DNA of 64,000 bases from Pilosibacter fragilis (GTDB lineage: Bacteria > Bacillota > Clostridia > Lachnospirales > Lachnospiraceae), in NCBI RefSeq assembly GCF_032490495.1, contig NZ_JAVYJB010000006.1, positions 62,001 through 126,000 on the forward strand, given 5' to 3'. The translations under genes and the position numbers were made by a program. The notes beneath the pieces were generated by a model, which saw only the letters and a program-made list of their open reading frames with translations, searched no databases and was not told where the DNA came from. Positions 60,717 through 64,000 of the stretch are shown in pieces; the first letter of the stretch is position 1; each line of letters opens with the position of its first letter.

Positions 60717-61277
60717 ATGGAAGATAAAAAAATAGACCGCCGCGTAGCAAAAACGCGCATGCATATGATACAGACCACTTTGGAATTGCTGCGAAAAAAC
60801 AGTTTTTCTAAAATATCTGTCAGTGATATCTGTGAAGAAGCCATGATAAGCCGTTCTACCTTCTATACACATTTTGAAGACAAATTTGCTCTTTTAGACG
60901 CATGCATGCAACAAATCGGACAGGAGCTTCTGCATGATATAGAATCTGCAGATCCGCGTTCCCGGCACAATGCGATGATCACTGCGATTGAAGCAGACGC
61001 ACGTCTGTTCCGAAACATTTTTATCAATGGCAAAACAGAAGAACTCCAGACAATTTTTTTCAATCACTGCCACAAAGATCTTCTCGCAATCATTGAAATG
61101 CAAACAAATGCCGGACATCAGTTTCCGGACCCGCCGGAAGCCATGGCCGCCTTTTATGCAGGCGGTATTTCCTCCATGTTAAACTGGTGGATCACCAACA
61201 ATTTCCCTGTTTCAGCACAGGAAATTATCAATTGTCAGAACCATCTGATGACTGCCCTGTTTCCGGATGAATTGTAG
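60717..61277 (+). CDS. TetR/AcrR-family transcriptional regulator
   Basis: 186 residues. N-terminal TetR helix-turn-helix (about 10-58): TRMHMIQTTLELLRKNSFSK then ISVSDICEEAMISRSTFYTHFEDKFALLD. The C-terminal helical effector domain is of the TetR_C_8/YxaF kind (ending FYAGGISSMLNWWITNNFPV, about 145-165). Divergent to the MATE gene at 59111-60466, which it probably represses. Start supported by GAGG before the ATG. Confidence 0.93.
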   Translation: MEDKKIDRRVAKTRMHMIQTTLELLRKNSFSKISVSDICEEAMISRSTFYTHFEDKFALLDACMQQIGQELLHDIESADPRSRHNAMITAIEADARLFRNIFINGKTEELQTIFFNHCHKDLLAIIEMQTNAGHQFPDPPEAMAAFYAGGISSMLNWWITNNFPVSAQEIINCQNHLMTALFPDEL

Positions 61278-61410
61278 CTTACCATTTACTATGAAAGTCC
61301 CGGACGGCAGCCGCGAATGAGCCATGCTTGCATGAGCGAATTCATGGGTATCGGACAGGCAAGCCGGTATGAGCAAGGAGCGCGATAGCGCGGATTGCGA
61401 ATGCTGGCGA

Positions 61411-61480
61411 CGATTGCGGGAGCACCAAAGGTGCGGAGCAATCGGCTTTCATGAATGGTGATGCCTGCGTCAGCAGGCAT
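61411..61480. repeat. Hairpins after the TetR gene
   Basis: CGATTGC / GCAATCG with an inner GCACC / GGTGC (61411-61444), then ATGCCTGC / GCAGGCAT (61461-61480). The 61290-61410 stretch before it holds further short palindromes (CATGCTTGCATG, GCGCGATAGCGCG). It separates two convergent genes but no T run follows. Confidence 0.6.
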
Positions 61481-61486
61481 GTCCGT

Positions 61487-61834
61487 TTATTTAGAAATTT
61501 CAAGGATGGCGGCTCCCGGCAGACAGACAGCGATATCTCCTTCCTTCTCAAGCCAGCCAAAATGTTCGCAGGTGTGATCCGGACAGGGACTGTTTATAAA
61601 AGCTGCTTTCCCGTCCTTTACTTCTATATGAAGATTCATTCCGTTGCTCTCTGCCTCATAAATTCCATCCTTCCACAGCGGAACGGAAAGAGTCTCCGTT
61701 CCGCCATAAGACAATACTGCCATTTTCCCCTGTCCGGCGGTATGATACCGCCAGACAATCAGAGAAAATGCTGCTGTCAGGATTATCAAAACCAAAAACA
61801 CATCTCTTTTATAAATCAGTTTTCTTCCAATCAT
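61487..61834 (-). CDS. NusG domain II protein (second copy)
   Basis: 115 residues: a membrane helix (about 9-28, VFLVLIILTAAFSLIVW) followed by an extracytoplasmic NusG_II domain with NSPCPDHTCEHFGWL and IAVCLPGAAILEI. Same family as 37370-37744 but without strong overall identity. Its ATG overlaps the end of the reductase gene by 4 bp, so both are co-translated. It likely supports the reductase as an accessory protein. Confidence 0.88.
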   Translation of the reverse strand: MIGRKLIYKRDVFLVLIILTAAFSLIVWRYHTAGQGKMAVLSYGGTETLSVPLWKDGIYEAESNGMNLHIEVKDGKAAFINSPCPDHTCEHFGWLEKEGDIAVCLPGAAILEISK

Positions 61835-64000
61835 CTTTCAAATTCCTTTGAAAGTTTTGCCGCTTCTTCCCCTGCAATCGAACCGCTGCCAATGACAAAC
61901 ATGCCCGCATCTCCGCCGATCGGATATTCTGCTCCCGTAGCCATAATGTTTCCAAGCCCGTCATTTCCGGCAATAAACAGATTCTCTATTACTGTTCCAT
62001 CTGTTCTTACTGCCTTCATCTGATCGTTTACCTCCACTCCGCCGCAGGAACTGATCGCAAGGCTTCCGCCTTTAATCAGATAAAAGTATTCACCATCAGC
62101 ACAGTTGAGCCCATTATTATCTGCTGCATAAGCCGCCTCCAGACTTCCCTCTGGAAGTCCCAGGACCTTATTTCCTTCTGCCAGATCATCTACCTTCCAG
62201 GCCCAGCCCTGACTCACAGCAGTATCCAACACCCGTTCGACCCAATCTCCCAGGGGATAATCCTTCGGTATTCCCATTCCAGTATTCTGGAATCCCATAA
62301 CCGGATCAGAAATTCCATTCTCGCTATATTCCTTTAACTGCTCAGAAGAATATGCCACGTAAAAGCTGGCTCCCAGATAATATGTTCCCATCGCTCCGGA
62401 AAATCCTCCCATCGATCCGCTCACATCCTCAGAAATAAAATTTTCCCCATCCGTAGTGAGATAAACGCCATCCGGATTTACACAGAGGACATTCGTCAAA
62501 TCATTGGGACTCCAGCTTCTTCCATCCGTTGTCTGCTGTACTTCAAAGGAGGTGATAAACTGAGCACCCATTCGCTGGTGACTCATTGGGTAAGCCTCCA
62601 GATTATACGGATTTGCACCTGCATCCAGCGCCATCTGAATCCCGTCTCCATCATTTCCCTGCCAGCCGTAATAAATCCAACCATCGCCTCCGGCAGCCCA
62701 CTGTTCCATCAACTCCTCATTTCCACCGTAGCCGCCGGTTGCCAGCACGACCGCCTTCGCATAAACCTCGTAAGTGATTCCGTTGTCAGAATAGGCTCTC
62801 ACTCCGACAATCTCATTCTTTGTCTCATCTGAATAAATTAATTCCTTTGCAGTGGTATTAAGCAGGTAATCTCCGCCGCCCTGTACGAAATCTTCAAACA
62901 CCTTTTCATAATATTTCTGTGCGGTCAGATAACTTAATGTAGTTCCAGAACCAGATGTTCCAAACCCATCTACATCCTCCGCCTGAATCGCTTCTGCATC
63001 TCCTTCCTCTAACGCTGTTCCTGCCGCCTTAATGTCATTACCGCCTGTCATTTCAGGCATTCCCTCTGAAAAATCGATATCTCCCAGATTTAACTCAGAA
63101 ACAGAGAATTTCATTCCATGGGCAACCAGAGTTTCAACTCCTTTTCCGGAAGCAGGAACCACCGCCTTATATGCCTCCTCATTGACAGGGGTATATTCTT
63201 CACTATGTTCCTGCCGGTACTCTTCATCGTTCCATTTTCTGTCTTCTTCACCAAAACGGCTCGCTTCAATGGTATCTGCATATTTTTCATAAATCGCTTG
63301 TGTTTCTTCATCGGTTATGCCAGGGTTATAGGCCTTCGGTCCTCCGGTAAACATGGACTGCCCGCCCCACCGGAACGTTTTCTCGATGTTCAATACACTC
63401 GCTCCCTGATCCAGAGCCGTAAGAGACGCTGTTGTTCCTGCTGCCCCTGCACCCACAACGACCACATCATAATCCAGACGGACAACCTGATCCTTATCTG
63501 TCTTTTCTCCTGTCTCTGTCTTCGCAAAACTCCGGTTGACTGCCTGCTCTGCTTCTTCCTCGTCCGCACCGCCTGCTACATATGCCTGTTTTAAAGCATC
63601 GCGCACAGCTCCTTTCATACCATTGGAACTGCCCGTAGCTCCGCTGACTGCGTCTAAATTCACATTCTGTTCTGCCACAATCCCAGAACCTAAAGTTTCA
63701 AACGCCCCTTCACACATATAGCGGTTTTCCATAGAGGAATTTTCCTGAAACGTGTCCAATAGCTTCAGATCAACAATCGTATCCTCGGTCACATTTACAC
63801 TGACCGTCACATAATCCATGCTGGAGAATCCATGAGCCTTTCCTATATATGTTCCCGGTTTCATGGTACAGTCCGATACAACTACCAGGCCTGCCGATTC
63901 TAAGGCATCCTGTAATGCGGCCTTCACGCCATTGCTGGTGAACGTCGCTCCCGATACCGCATCTATCTCACCGTTTTGTTCTACAATTTCTTTCTGAAAA
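61831..64000 (-). CDS. Flavinylated fumarate/urocanate reductase-like protein (5' end beyond window)
   Basis: At least 723 residues, continuing over the right edge. The N-terminal part has two FMN-binding domains with the flavinylation motifs DAVSGATFTSNGVK (beyond 63927) and LDAVSGATGSSNGMK (near 63650). A FAD-binding reductase domain follows, opening YDVVVVGAGAAGTTASLTALDQGA, with GGQSMFTGG, ATGGYGGNEELM and a C-terminal ISSCGGVEVNDQMKAV and AGNDGLGN. Such enzymes work outside the membrane, reducing fumarate, urocanate or acrylates with electrons passed through FMN. The ApbE at 36251 could flavinylate it. NusG-II follows in the operon. Confidence 0.92.
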   Translation of the reverse strand, partial: FQKEIVEQNGEIDAVSGATFTSNGVKAALQDALESAGLVVVSDCTMKPGTYIGKAHGFSSMDYVTVSVNVTEDTIVDLKLLDTFQENSSMENRYMCEGAFETLGSGIVAEQNVNLDAVSGATGSSNGMKGAVRDALKQAYVAGGADEEEAEQAVNRSFAKTETGEKTDKDQVVRLDYDVVVVGAGAAGTTASLTALDQGASVLNIEKTFRWGGQSMFTGGPKAYNPGITDEETQAIYEKYADTIEASRFGEEDRKWNDEEYRQEHSEEYTPVNEEAYKAVVPASGKGVETLVAHGMKFSVSELNLGDIDFSEGMPEMTGGNDIKAAGTALEEGDAEAIQAEDVDGFGTSGSGTTLSYLTAQKYYEKVFEDFVQGGGDYLLNTTAKELIYSDETKNEIVGVRAYSDNGITYEVYAKAVVLATGGYGGNEELMEQWAAGGDGWIYYGWQGNDGDGIQMALDAGANPYNLEAYPMSHQRMGAQFITSFEVQQTTDGRSWSPNDLTNVLCVNPDGVYLTTDGENFISEDVSGSMGGFSGAMGTYYLGASFYVAYSSEQLKEYSENGISDPVMGFQNTGMGIPKDYPLGDWVERVLDTAVSQGWAWKVDDLAEGNKVLGLPEGSLEAAYAADNNGLNCADGEYFYLIKGGSLAISSCGGVEVNDQMKAVRTDGTVIENLFIAGNDGLGNIMATGAEYPIGGDAGMFVIGSGSIAGEEAAKLSKEFER

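Noticed and set aside
1..64000. CRISPR array
   Set aside because: No regularly spaced direct repeats with unique spacers were seen; the repeats found are dispersed or in hairpins.

Overview
The window reads as a chromosomal piece of a spore-forming, anaerobic, low-to-mid GC Gram-positive bacterium, most likely a member of the Lachnospiraceae (Clostridia). The clues are the dgt-dnaG-rpoD-trmK-nif3 macromolecular-synthesis operon, the diadenylate cyclase operon, a monomeric [FeFe] hydrogenase, sporulation proteins (a PdaA-type deacetylase, a YtvI-like membrane protein and a SpoIID-like/peptidoglycan-binding protein), a DUF6465 protein and extracellular flavoenzyme machinery. Family and taxon calls are from recognition of the sequences; no search was run.

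Layout. 1-0.3 kb: broken end of an IS630-type transposase. 0.49-0.84 kb: RNase P RNA (minus) with its own promoter and terminator, followed by a run of three hairpins. 1.1-8.8 kb: minus-strand housekeeping operon (dGTPase, primase, sigma-70, TrmK, Nif3-like, TGS-uridine kinase-like), with a 205-bp palindrome between the last two genes. 9.1-13.2 kb: M20 amidohydrolase plus a polar amino-acid ABC transporter. 13.6-17.8 kb: carA-carB. 18.4-19.7 kb (plus): uridine phosphorylase and a secreted cysteine-rich protein. 19.7-23.3 kb: a decayed, AT-rich mobile island holding two IS605-type remnants, a cold-shock/TnpB chimera, a putative ADP-ribosyltransferase (DUF3990-like) two-gene module lying between 44-bp direct repeats, and a phage gene with an in-frame amber codon. 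23.4-24 kb: an abnormal tRNA-like gene and tRNA-Gly(CCC). 24.2-26.9 kb: spore-related genes. 27.0-33.5 kb: a seven-gene minus-strand cluster around CdaA/CdaR (c-di-AMP synthesis) with HPr, a polysaccharide polymerase-like protein and an aminotransferase. 33.8-38.5 kb: GalT, then Gx transporter / ApbE / NusG-II (flavin transfer) and an HD hydrolase. 38.7-43.6 kb: D,D-carboxypeptidase, RluA-type pseudouridine synthase, RsmF-type methyltransferase, DUF6465. 43.9-49.3 kb: DUF5722 putative glycosidase, a complete IS200/IS605 element, CPBP protease, PdaA. 49.7-54.6 kb: KdpDE-like two-component pair, a small membrane peptide, a SulP transporter, a symporter remnant. 54.6-58.8 kb: TrmO, patatin, [FeFe] hydrogenase, flavin reductase. 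59.1-61.3 kb: MATE pump with a divergent TetR regulator. 61.5-64 kb: NusG-II protein and a flavinylated extracellular fumarate/urocanate-reductase-like enzyme running off the right edge.

How parts fit. Two separated loci (35.5-37.7 kb and 61.5-64 kb) can be read together: ApbE attaches FMN to the SGAT motifs of the reductase, and each locus carries a NusG-II protein. The c-di-AMP cluster links second-messenger synthesis with cell-envelope and sugar-phosphotransfer functions. The least ordinary part is the 19.7-23.6 kb island. A family of about 135-bp intergenic repeats with solo ends is scattered over the window.
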